Below are positions 1 to 5,974 of a stretch of 6,064 nucleotides of DNA, piece after piece. The DNA is from Serpens sp035306625 (lineage in GTDB: Bacteria; Pseudomonadota; Gammaproteobacteria; Pseudomonadales; Pseudomonadaceae). The stretch is from assembly GCA_035306625.1 (NCBI GenBank), contig DATGNS010000036.1:1-6064 (forward strand), read 5' to 3'. The position numbers were made by a program, and so were the translations under genes. Position 1 is the stretch's first letter; every line of letters begins with the position of its first letter. The notes beneath the pieces were generated by a model. The model was not told where the DNA came from, searched no databases, and saw nothing but the letters and a program-made list of their open reading frames with translations.

Positions 1-617
1 GGCGCCATCAGCGGGCTGACCTCCACCGCGTCGCGACCCATCAGGCCGAACAGACCGAAGCGCAGGCCGCCCCTCTCCAGCACCCGGTAGGGCTGGATGC
101 GGCCGGCGCGATACAGGGCCTCCAGCACATCGTCCTCGGCGCTCTGCTCCGAAAAGCGGATATTGCTGGCCAGGATGGGCACGTCCGGTGCGTCCCCCGC
201 CCGCTGGGCCGCCACGATCATCCGCGCCAGGCCGGCGGGGCGGAAATCGAATTCGTGATTGCCCAGGGTGGTGGCGTCATAGCCCAGCGCCCCCAGCAGG
301 CGCAGCTCGCCGCCCTCTTCGCGGGCCACCGTGTGGAACAGGGTGCCCATGCTGAAGTCGCCGGCATCCAGGGTCAGCAGCGGCAGCTCGCCCAGCGCGG
401 CGCGGCGTTCGCGCAGCAGGCTGGCCAGGCGCGCCACGCCGCCCACGGTCTGGTCATCTTCCAGGACGGCCGGGGTGTATTCGCTGTTGGGGCCGTAGCC
501 CAGCAGGCGGGACTGCCAGTCGTTGGTGTGCAGGATCACGAAGCGGCGCTCGGCCGCACCACTTGCCGGGCCGTTCACGAGACAGGCCAGCGCCAGCAGA
601 CAACTGATGATGCGCAT
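1..617 (-). CDS. Exported 5'-nucleotidase / metallophosphatase (UshA-like), C-terminus beyond window
   Basis: This is the first 205 residues of an open frame that runs off the left edge. The ATG at 617-615 has an AAGGAG Shine-Dalgarno at 623-628, five bases upstream. Residues 1-21 form a Sec signal peptide (basic start, hydrophobic core, small residues near 18-22), so the enzyme should be periplasmic. Metallophosphoesterase motifs follow in order: ILHTND (residues 28-33), DAGDF (84-88) and GNHEFD (119-124). These are the metal-binding loops of the 5'-nucleotidase/UshA family, which hydrolyses nucleotides or related phosphoesters outside the cytoplasm. One difference stands out: the usual D-x-H after HTN is D33-W-Q35, so a metal-ligand histidine is replaced by glutamine. 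The C-terminal substrate-binding domain is not visible, so the substrate cannot be named. The gene is divergent from the acidic gene at 708, with 90 bp between them. Confidence 0.9.
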   Translation of the reverse strand, partial: MRIISCLLALACLVNGPASGAAERRFVILHTNDWQSRLLGYGPNSEYTPAVLEDDQTVGGVARLASLLRERRAALGELPLLTLDAGDFSMGTLFHTVAREEGGELRLLGALGYDATTLGNHEFDFRPAGLARMIVAAQRAGDAPDVPILASNIRFSEQSAEDDVLEALYRAGRIQPYRVLERGGLRFGLFGLMGRDAVEVSPLMA

Positions 618-707
618 GTTCACTCCTTGACGCCGCCGATGACCGGCGCGGCGGAATCATCCCATCTTTGCCCGGTCCACTGCACGAACAGCCGAGGAGT
701 ACAGGCC

Positions 708-1151
708 ATGAACGACAAGAAGCATCCCCCCAGCGGTCCGGCGGAAATCGACACGCTGGATGACCGCATGGGCTCGATCGAGCAGCTGGACTTCGAGGAC
801 GAGGGCCCCACCGGACGCTTCGGCGAACCCACTCCGCGCGACGAGCTGGAGCAACTGACACCGGAGCGGGAGCGCGAGGCAGGCATGACCGGAGGCGAAG
901 CCCTCGGGCCGGACGTGCACGAGGATGGCATCACCCAGGACGACCTCAGCCCGGAGACCCTGTTCGACGAGACCGGCGCCCGCTCATCCCACGAGCGCGG
1001 CCGGGGCCTGCCCGCGGACCAGGAGCTGAGCATCGTCGACGAGGCCGAAATCGGCGAGGGCGGCGGTCTGGACGAGGCGGAGATGGCGCGAGTCATGCCG
1101 CTGGACGGCAAGCCCGAGGAAGAAGGCGGGAACGAGGAGGACGAGCGCTGA
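708..1151 (+). CDS. Small acidic, probably disordered protein (Pseudomonas 'HPr-related' type)
   Basis: A 147-residue protein starting at ATG 708, preceded by GAGGAG at 694-699 with an 8-base spacer. The frame stays open upstream to an ATG at 255, but that stretch is antisense to the nucleotidase and is composed of Gln/Gly/Ala-rich shadow sequence, so I chose the start with a ribosome binding site. The protein is rich in Glu, Asp and Gly, lacks Cys, Trp and Tyr, and has no signal peptide or membrane segment; it is likely cytoplasmic and largely unstructured. Recognisable short blocks are ITQDDLSPETLFDETGA (residues 75-91) and LSIVDEAEIGEGGGLDEAEM (107-126). From memory these resemble a Pseudomonas family often labelled 'phosphotransferase system, HPr-related protein'. 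I see no phospho-acceptor histidine context that supports an HPr function. The real role is unknown. Confidence 0.82.
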   Translation: MNDKKHPPSGPAEIDTLDDRMGSIEQLDFEDEGPTGRFGEPTPRDELEQLTPEREREAGMTGGEALGPDVHEDGITQDDLSPETLFDETGARSSHERGRGLPADQELSIVDEAEIGEGGGLDEAEMARVMPLDGKPEEEGGNEEDER

Positions 1152-1607
1152 CTAGTCCAGCAGCGTGCAGGCCATCACCAGCGCGTCTTCCGAACCGCCA
1201 CCCGGTGCCGGGTAGTAGTTGCGCCGCCGGCCGATCTCGTTGAATCCGTAGCGCTCGTAAAGCCGGTAGGCACTGTGGTTGGAGGCGCGCACTTCCAGAA
1301 AGCACTCCCGACCGCCCCGTTCCCGGGAACGGTTCATCAGGTGGGTCAGCAGTGCCAGGCCCAGCCCGCGCCCCTGGCACTCCGGCGCCACGGTGATGTT
1401 CAGCAGATGGGCTTCATCGAGGATCAGGTCGATGACCCCATGACCGACCTGGCGGTCCGCCTCGAACATCACCCAGCATTCGTAGGACGTGAGGGCATCG
1501 CGGAAGATGCCGGGCGTCCAGGGGTGGCTGAAGGCCGCCCGCTCGATGGCGAGCACGGCGTCGAGATCCGCTTCGGTCATGGGGCGGAAGTGCAGGTTGT
1601 CGGTCAT
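1152..1607 (-). CDS. rimI: Ribosomal protein bS18-alanine N-acetyltransferase RimI
   Basis: A 151-residue single-domain GNAT acetyltransferase, the normal length for RimI, which acetylates the N-terminal alanine of ribosomal protein S18 with acetyl-CoA in the cytoplasm. The acetyl-CoA pyrophosphate-binding loop is Q78-G-R-G-L-G83, following strand ITVAPEC. FLEVR (103-107) carries the expected catalytic Glu105, and N110-x-x-A-Y-R-L-Y117-E-R-Y-G-F holds the general-acid Tyr117 and the conserved YGF block. The start is the ATG at 1607-1605; only a weak purine stretch lies upstream, and the preceding HolD-like gene stops 17 bases before it, so translational coupling is likely. The rimI stop (TAG at 1154-1152) directly abuts the stop of the convergent acidic gene, leaving no room for a separate terminator. 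Confidence 0.95.
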   Translation of the reverse strand: MTDNLHFRPMTEADLDAVLAIERAAFSHPWTPGIFRDALTSYECWVMFEADRQVGHGVIDLILDEAHLLNITVAPECQGRGLGLALLTHLMNRSRERGGRECFLEVRASNHSAYRLYERYGFNEIGRRRNYYPAPGGGSEDALVMACTLLD

Positions 1608-1624
1608 GGGATCGGCGCGTTACT

Positions 1625-2383
1625 TCAATGAGAGAGCCAGCGGCGCATCACCCGGCGCATGGAGCGCCAGAGTTCGCCCTTGAGGGAAGGTTCTTCGAGC
1701 AGCTGATCAAGGCCCGGCAGGGTCCAGGCCGGTCCCAGCGTCTCATGGTGCAGCTCGCGGAGGATGGCATCAGGCTCCAGGTCGCCGGCGAAACGCAACG
1801 CCGAGGGCCCGATCAGCCAGAGGCAGGCACAGGCCCCCTGCTCTTCCCGGCGCGCGGCCACGAAGCTCTGCACGAACTCGCGGGCCATTTCCGGCCCCTG
1901 GTCCAGGTGGTCGTTCTGCAGCAGCGGCCAGCGCACCGGCTCGCCTACCAGTTGCGGGCTGTCCGGCAGACCGGCGGCACGCAGCAGATCGCGCAGCAAC
2001 AGGTAAGCGGGATCGCGACCCTGGAAGGTTTCGCCGGCCGGCAGCTCTACCAGCAGCAGGCACGACCCGGCGCGCAGTAATTGCTGGCTGAAGCGCGGCA
2101 GCTCGCCGCTGGCTGCCACCGGTTGCGGTGCGGGCACGGGCTCCGGCTCCTTGACCTCCACCCTGACCGGGCGTAGTTGCGGACGCAACTGGGGCCTTGG
2201 CAATTCGGCGCCAGGTACGGGCGCGGCGGCCATGTCCGGCGCCTCCGCAATGTCGTCCGGCTGGGCAGCCGACAACGCCCACAGCGCGGCGTTGGAAGGT
2301 GCGGCATGGGGCAAGGGGCGGCAGGCCACCCAGGTGTCGATCTGCATGGCGCGCAAATAGGCGCGGCGGCGACGTTCTTCCAT
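1625..2383 (-). CDS. HolD-like protein (DNA polymerase III psi subunit-like), upstream of rimI
   Basis: A 252-residue protein with the start chosen at ATG 2383. The block RRRAYLRAMQIDTWVACRPL (residues 4-23) resembles the N-terminus of psi (HolD), the clamp-loader subunit that contacts SSB and chi. Enterobacteria have holD directly before rimI, and the arrangement here is the same. Residues about 52-92 are a Pro/Glu-rich linker with a tandem PQLRPQLRP. The C-terminal half (98-252) holds LLLVELPAGE, a QGRDPAYLLLRDLLRAAGLP block, and a helical, Arg-rich end. I recall this layout from Pseudomonas proteins annotated as hypothetical or, because of the proline stretch, as TonB-like; there is no TonB membrane anchor. 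In-frame ATGs also lie at 2413, 2401 and 2392. None has a good Shine-Dalgarno, and a small hairpin sits directly before 2413. The chosen start best fits the psi-like N-terminus. Psi function is inferred. Confidence 0.8.
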   Translation of the reverse strand: MEERRRRAYLRAMQIDTWVACRPLPHAAPSNAALWALSAAQPDDIAEAPDMAAAPVPGAELPRPQLRPQLRPVRVEVKEPEPVPAPQPVAASGELPRFSQQLLRAGSCLLLVELPAGETFQGRDPAYLLLRDLLRAAGLPDSPQLVGEPVRWPLLQNDHLDQGPEMAREFVQSFVAARREEQGACACLWLIGPSALRFAGDLEPDAILRELHHETLGPAWTLPGLDQLLEEPSLKGELWRSMRRVMRRWLSH

Positions 2384-2413
2384 GGCGACCATGGTCAGCA
2401 TCCATGGACACAT

Positions 2414-2427
2414 CGGGTGACAACCCG
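2414..2427 (-). other. Small hairpin in the leader of the HolD-like gene
   Basis: CGGGT at 2414-2418 and ACCCG at 2423-2427 form a 5-bp stem with a 4-base loop, directly upstream of the most distal ATG (2413). It occupies the place where a ribosome binding site for that ATG would lie, which argues for one of the downstream starts. It may have no function. Confidence 0.3.
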
Positions 2428-2547
2428 TGCGCCGCGGTCAGGTGAGGTTCTGCAGGGATCGATGCACTTGCTGCTCATGCCGCTACCCGTGTCTGGTTTG
2501 CGCGCGGTTTGCCCGGCGCTACGGGGTGGGATTGTGGCCAATAATGG

Positions 2548-2578
2548 GCCGCCGGGAAAGCAGCAGATTCCCGGCGGC
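2548..2578 (-). terminator. Hairpin terminator of the three-gene secreted-protein operon
   Basis: GCCGCCGGGAA (2548-2558) and TTCCCGGCGGC (2568-2578) form a perfect 11-bp, GC-rich stem with a 9-base loop. It begins 9 bases after the stop codon of the last operon gene (2588). Read on the minus strand, the stem is followed by CCATTATTGG, a weak T-rich stretch, so termination may be incomplete. Position and stem strength still make a terminator the best reading. The rest of the 2384-2587 gap holds no clear promoter that I can defend. Confidence 0.7.
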
Positions 2579-2587
2579 GTGCGCCCC

Positions 2588-3085
2588 TCAGTTGGAGGGG
2601 AATATGTACAGGTCACCGCGCAGGTCGACCCTGCCGTTGGTGTGATAGGTCAGCAGATCGGTCTGTTGAAATCCCGGCTGGGTCGCACTGACCTGGTTGG
2701 CTCCGGAGAGGGTGTACTGCGCATTGTCGAAATAGGCCTCCCGCAGGCTGAGCTTCAGGGCATCCCGGTTGAACTGCGCCCCTTCGCCATTGAAGCCACT
2801 GTTGATGGTCACGATATCGAGGGTAACGCCATCGAAGCTGAAGCCGCCCTTGATGTTGTCAATCGCGATCACGCCCGCGCTCTGACCGGGTCGTATGGTG
2901 ACCCGCGCCCCACAGCCCCCGGCACAGCGAGTCTGGCTCACATTGGGGTTGAAACGGATGGACGCGCTGATGGTAAGGCCGTCCTGGCCGTTGACGGCGG
3001 CCAGTTCCGTTTCCTCCAGGGGACGCAGGTCGGCCATGGCCAGCGGGGCCGCCAGGCAGAACAGACCAGCAAACAAACGAAGCAT
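2588..3085 (-). CDS. Small secreted protein with post-signal E-L-x-x-V-x-G motif (operon gene 3)
   Basis: A 165-residue exported protein of unknown function. Residues 1-18 are a Sec signal peptide ending LAMA before D19. The motif LRPLEETELAAVNGQDG (20-36) follows at once and is shared with both upstream genes. The rest is beta-strand-like (ITISAS-type alternation, VIAIDNIKG, LDIVTI, RVDLRGDLYIF) with a single cysteine pair, C54-x3-C58, which could form a disulfide. The start is ATG 3085. Its Shine-Dalgarno AGGAGG (3091-3096) overlaps the stop codon of the preceding gene, a layout typical of translational coupling. The family resembles, from memory, exported DUF6160/FilA-like proteins of Pseudomonas and Acinetobacter. 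No enzymatic motif is visible. A structural or surface role is inferred from export, beta content and operon context only. Confidence 0.85.
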   Translation of the reverse strand: MLRLFAGLFCLAAPLAMADLRPLEETELAAVNGQDGLTISASIRFNPNVSQTRCAGGCGARVTIRPGQSAGVIAIDNIKGGFSFDGVTLDIVTINSGFNGEGAQFNRDALKLSLREAYFDNAQYTLSGANQVSATQPGFQQTDLLTYHTNGRVDLRGDLYIFPSN

Positions 3086-3094
3086 GGAGCCTCC

Positions 3095-4651
3095 TCATCG
3101 CGGCAGATTGATGGTCCGCATATCCAGATAGTCGATCCGCAGGCCACGCACCGCCTGGGAACCCAGGTTGACGTTGCTGAGCGTCAGGTTGCCGATGCTG
3201 ATGTTGCTCTTGGGCACCTGCTCGTAGAACTGCTGATGATTTGCCCAGGTCACGCCCGGCAGGCGAAAGCGCAGCTCACCATCGCCCAGCACGCTGAAAT
3301 TGAGCGGCTGGTAGCGACCATGGCCCAGGTTGAGGTCGAAATAGATGTTCTTGGCCACGAACCGATTGGCATCGGTACAGGTGCGGCACGCCCCCAGAAT
3401 CAGCTTGTCGGCATACAGCTGCAGGCTGACCTCGCCAACCAGGCCGTCCTGGTTCCCCCAGATGTTCAGGTAGGAGCCGTGCAGGGTGAAACCCTCGATA
3501 TTCAGCGAGAAGAATTCGTTGTCGCGGACGGTCGTGGGCCCTTGGGTGGCGCCGCCCGGGCTGCCGCTCCAGGCGGTGGACGGCAGGCTGAACACCGACT
3601 CGAAGCCGATATCCAGGCCGGGAACGCGAGTCTTGCCATCCTTCAGGCTGGAGGACACCAGCAGCAGGGATGCCCGATCGCCCTCCATCTTGGTGATGCG
3701 ACCACCACTGCAAGCAGGTTGCTCCGCATTGGGTACCCCGCACAGGCTGGTGAACTCGTTGTAGTCCTGGGTTCGTTCCCCCAGGGTGAGCCCGTAACGC
3801 TTCACCTGCCACGCCTCACCGAGGGCGACATGGGCATTGGTGAGCTCCTCGCCCTTGGCCGCCCAGGCGTCCACTGCGGCGTTGTAAGCCCTGACGTCCG
3901 AGGGGACGCACACGGTACCGCACCAGTACTTTTCACCAAGAGCTGGCTTGGGATAGATCAGATCGTTGCGGGCCGAGTTGTGCAACGAGGTCATCGTGTT
4001 GCGGGCCGCCATGTACTGGCCGTTGACCGTGTCGACGGTCTGCTGCCGAGCCTGTACCAGCGCCATGTCGGCATTGATTTCCTGCTGCAGGGTCAGGAAG
4101 CCCACCCCTGCATAGCGCTGCATCAGGTACGTCTGGCGTGCGGTCAGCGCTGCAACGTTGGCGTTCAGCCGGTTCAGGGCCAGATCCGGGTTGGTGCAGC
4201 CTGCTTCCCCATACAGACACCCCTGGTAGTAGGACCACAGGCCGTAGTGGTGGGTATCGTTGAGCGGATCCGTCCAGGTGGGGGTCATCAACTGCAGCGC
4301 CTCGATACCTGCCGGCAGGGAAGCGATCTGCGAGGAATCCTTGATGCCCAGGCGGAACGGATGGAGCGGCGTGCCGATGTTGGCCAGGGTGTCGAGCGTG
4401 CCGCGCTGGCTGCCCTGCCCCTTCACATAGGCATTTTCCAGATGGATGACCACCGGGTTGCCATTGGAGTCCTTGAACCCCTCGATGCGCGCCGTGGCGT
4501 CCTGCTTGTCATACAGGAAGCCATCCAGGAAAAAGCCGATCCCGGCACCGCTGACCGACTCCAGTTCGGCATCTCCCATCGGCTGCATCGCAACCGCACA
4601 GGTTGCGCTGAAGAGCACGGGCAAGCCGAGGAATCTGATTGATCGCCTCAT
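3095..4651 (-). CDS. Large secreted protein with post-signal motif and helical insertion (operon gene 2)
   Basis: A 518-residue exported protein of unknown function. Residues 1-21 are the signal peptide (RRSIR, hydrophobic core, end AVA), followed by the shared motif MQPMGDAELESVSGAG (22-37). Three regions are visible: a beta-rich N-terminal part (38-125), a long stretch dominated by Ala/Gln/Leu helices (about 155-300), and a beta-rich C-terminal part (320-518) containing blocks such as LDIGFESVFSLP, FFSLNIEGFTLHG and LRIDYLDMRTINL. All eight mature-protein cysteines fall in four close pairs (145/152, 244/248, 304/314, 422/425), suggesting disulfides. The start at ATG 4651 leaves one base after the upstream stop (TGACATG), so translation is probably coupled. 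The same frame is open up to 4915, but that part is Arg/Ser/Pro-rich, overlaps the upstream gene and lacks a signal peptide. A surface or periplasmic assembly role is inference. Confidence 0.87.
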   Translation of the reverse strand: MRRSIRFLGLPVLFSATCAVAMQPMGDAELESVSGAGIGFFLDGFLYDKQDATARIEGFKDSNGNPVVIHLENAYVKGQGSQRGTLDTLANIGTPLHPFRLGIKDSSQIASLPAGIEALQLMTPTWTDPLNDTHHYGLWSYYQGCLYGEAGCTNPDLALNRLNANVAALTARQTYLMQRYAGVGFLTLQQEINADMALVQARQQTVDTVNGQYMAARNTMTSLHNSARNDLIYPKPALGEKYWCGTVCVPSDVRAYNAAVDAWAAKGEELTNAHVALGEAWQVKRYGLTLGERTQDYNEFTSLCGVPNAEQPACSGGRITKMEGDRASLLLVSSSLKDGKTRVPGLDIGFESVFSLPSTAWSGSPGGATQGPTTVRDNEFFSLNIEGFTLHGSYLNIWGNQDGLVGEVSLQLYADKLILGACRTCTDANRFVAKNIYFDLNLGHGRYQPLNFSVLGDGELRFRLPGVTWANHQQFYEQVPKSNISIGNLTLSNVNLGSQAVRGLRIDYLDMRTINLPR

Positions 4652-4652
4652 G

Positions 4653-5753
4653 TCAGCAGCCCGCCGCCTGCGCACCCATGCATGTGGGCTCGCGCGACGT
4701 GCCGCGCAGCGCATCGAAGAGCGTGAGCATGAAGGGGTACACGGCATTGGCACCGGAGCCCGACTTGGCGAAGTTGGCGAAGGCGCCGCGCTGGGTCTCC
4801 ACGAACTGGCCGATATTGGCCAGATCCTGCCAGGGAACATTCTGGTTCTGGATCGAGAAGAAGATGCCCTGGGCGCCGCCCTGATCGATGGTGGCCTTGG
4901 TGGGATCACCGACATGGATGGATTTGTAGTTGGTCAGCGGGAAGCAGGTGATCAATCCCAGCGCTTCACAGTTGCTCGACTTGGTCAGGGTCGGGATCAG
5001 GGCGGCAATCAGGCCCGTGGCGTCCGTCTGCAGCGAGTCACCTGCGGGCACGCCGATATGGGTGGCGCGGTTGATCGGCACGCCGTCCAGCGTCTTGTAC
5101 CCGGTGCCCTGCTGCAACAGCTCTACGGTTGCGTACACCTCGGTGTCACCTGCCAGGGAGAGGGCGATGCAGTTGATATCGACCAGGCAACCCAGGTTGC
5201 TCAGGCCGTTCTGCTCCATGTAGTAATCCTTGCCCAGCGAGGCCGGTCCGTAGATCTTGCCTTGCATGTTGCCGGTCAGTGACAGGATGTCGCCGGACAG
5301 GTAGCCCATGGACTTCCCGAATCCCAGTCGTACGCCGGCGACCTCGCGAACACCCTGATCATTCACCTTGAAGGCGAACTCCAGGTAGGGATCCTGGATC
5401 TTGAAGGGTTCGATCGACGCGGACGAGGTGTTGCTGTTGCGGACCCGGCCCAGGGCGAAATTGTTGATCAGGATATCCGCCGGCTGATTGGATGCCAGGC
5501 CTGGCACGCCGGTGCGATCGAACTCGCCCAGGCGCAACTCGTCCATGTTCAGCAGGACATCGATCTCGGCGCCAAAATTGATGCGGGTGTACTGGAAGCC
5601 ACCATAGGTGAGGGCATCCAGACTGATCAGCGCCTGCCCGGAAACGGCGGACAGTTCTTCGTCATTGAGGGGCTTGAGCGCAGCCATGCTGGTACCTGCC
5701 ACCAGCGCACCGCAGACAAGGCTCAGCAAACGCCCGGCTTTGGGTGTGTGCAT
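4653..5753 (-). CDS. Secreted protein with post-signal motif, first gene of operon
   Basis: A 366-residue exported protein of unknown function. The start is ATG 5753 with AAGGAA at 5761-5766, seven bases upstream; the open frame reaches 5822, but the extra 23 residues would put charged sequence before the signal peptide. Residues 1-24 are the signal peptide (end TSMA). The shared motif LKPLNDEELSAVSGQA follows (26-41). The next 130 residues are beta-rich, with YTRINFGAEIDVLLNM, ADILINNFALG, PFKIQDPYLEFAF and VAGVRLGFGKSMGYLSGDI. I recall similar blocks in uncharacterised Pseudomonas exported proteins with the DUF6160/FilA-type start. Cysteines of the mature protein come in three pairs (189/195, 262/270, 358/366), and the last residue of the protein is itself Cys. 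It is followed by two co-directional genes with gaps of 1 and 9 bases. Function is not established. Confidence 0.88.
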   Translation of the reverse strand: MHTPKAGRLLSLVCGALVAGTSMAALKPLNDEELSAVSGQALISLDALTYGGFQYTRINFGAEIDVLLNMDELRLGEFDRTGVPGLASNQPADILINNFALGRVRNSNTSSASIEPFKIQDPYLEFAFKVNDQGVREVAGVRLGFGKSMGYLSGDILSLTGNMQGKIYGPASLGKDYYMEQNGLSNLGCLVDINCIALSLAGDTEVYATVELLQQGTGYKTLDGVPINRATHIGVPAGDSLQTDATGLIAALIPTLTKSSNCEALGLITCFPLTNYKSIHVGDPTKATIDQGGAQGIFFSIQNQNVPWQDLANIGQFVETQRGAFANFAKSGSGANAVYPFMLTLFDALRGTSREPTCMGAQAAGC

Positions 5754-5760
5754 GCGGGTC

Positions 5761-5766
5761 TTCCTT
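5761..5766 (-). promoter_or_regulatory. Shine-Dalgarno deciding the start of the first operon gene
   Basis: AAGGAA lies seven bases before ATG 5753. It supports this start over the open-frame extension to 5822 and is consistent with the signal peptide beginning right after this ATG. Confidence 0.75.
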
Positions 5767-5790
5767 GGAGTAGAGGCTTCCGGATGCACC

Positions 5791-5796
5791 ACTATA
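5791..5796 (-). promoter_or_regulatory. Possible -10 element of the secreted-protein operon
   Basis: On the minus strand TATAGT lies 38 bases before the start codon of the first operon gene. It is a good sigma-70 -10 match. The only TTG-type -35 candidate (TTGGCT) would need a spacer of about 20 bases, so the promoter is weakly supported and might depend on an activator. Readthrough from the rRNA operon is the alternative. Confidence 0.3.
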
Positions 5797-5835
5797 GAGG
5801 TCACTGACCAAGGGACAGCCAACCCATAGTAGTGC

Positions 5836-5854
5836 GATGGCCAGCCTGGCTATC
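5836..5854. promoter_or_regulatory. Inverted repeat upstream of the operon, operator-like
   Basis: GATGGCCAG (5836-5844) and CTGGCTATC (5846-5854) are near-perfect inverted copies around a single central base, with one mismatch per arm. The dyad lies about 40 bases upstream of the possible -10 element, where an activator would bind. The centre is too short for an RNA hairpin with the full stem. No regulator family can be named. Confidence 0.35.
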
Positions 5855-5922
5855 CCGCACGCTCACAGGCGTTACGCTTCGCCACAGGTAACGGTGCCAC
5901 TGCGATCCCCTTCGCAGGGTCG

Positions 5923-5965
5923 AAAAAGACAGAACCCCAACCCGCTTTAGCGGATTGGGGTTCTG
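5923..5965 (-). terminator. Rho-independent terminator of the rRNA operon
   Basis: CAGAACCCCAA (5930-5940) pairs perfectly with TTGGGGTTCTG (5955-5965), and the stem continues after one mismatch with CCGC/GCGG and a four-base loop. Read on the minus strand, the stem is followed by GTC and then TTTTT (5927-5923 on the plus strand, as AAAAA), giving a textbook intrinsic terminator 9 bases beyond the 5S end. A smaller 6-bp hairpin (5900-5905 with 5912-5917) lies farther downstream without a T-tract. Confidence 0.9.
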
Positions 5966-5974
5966 GTTTTGGGT

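Noticed and set aside
627..660. Sigma-70 promoter for the acidic gene starting from TTGACG at 627
   Set aside because: No acceptable -10 lies 16-19 bases downstream; the nearest AT-containing hexamer is about 22 bases away.
255..707. Upstream extension of the acidic gene
   Set aside because: This part is antisense to the nucleotidase coding region, whose motifs are clear; the ATG at 708 has a good ribosome binding site.
1200..1213. ACCCGG/CCGGGT palindrome as a terminator for the acidic gene
   Set aside because: It lies inside rimI coding sequence, would leave a very tight loop, and has no T-tract on either side.
2177..4642. 821-codon plus-strand frame as a real gene
   Set aside because: It lacks a ribosome binding site and recognisable domain, has Gly/Gln/Val-rich shadow composition, and runs antisense to two genes with signal peptides, Shine-Dalgarno or coupled starts, and a shared motif.
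4652..4915. N-terminal extension of the 518-aa protein
   Set aside because: It is Arg/Ser/Pro-rich out-of-frame sequence overlapping the upstream gene; the signal peptide begins at 4651.
4446..5282. 278-codon plus-strand frame
   Set aside because: Antisense shadow of the first and second operon genes, with no ribosome binding site or domain.
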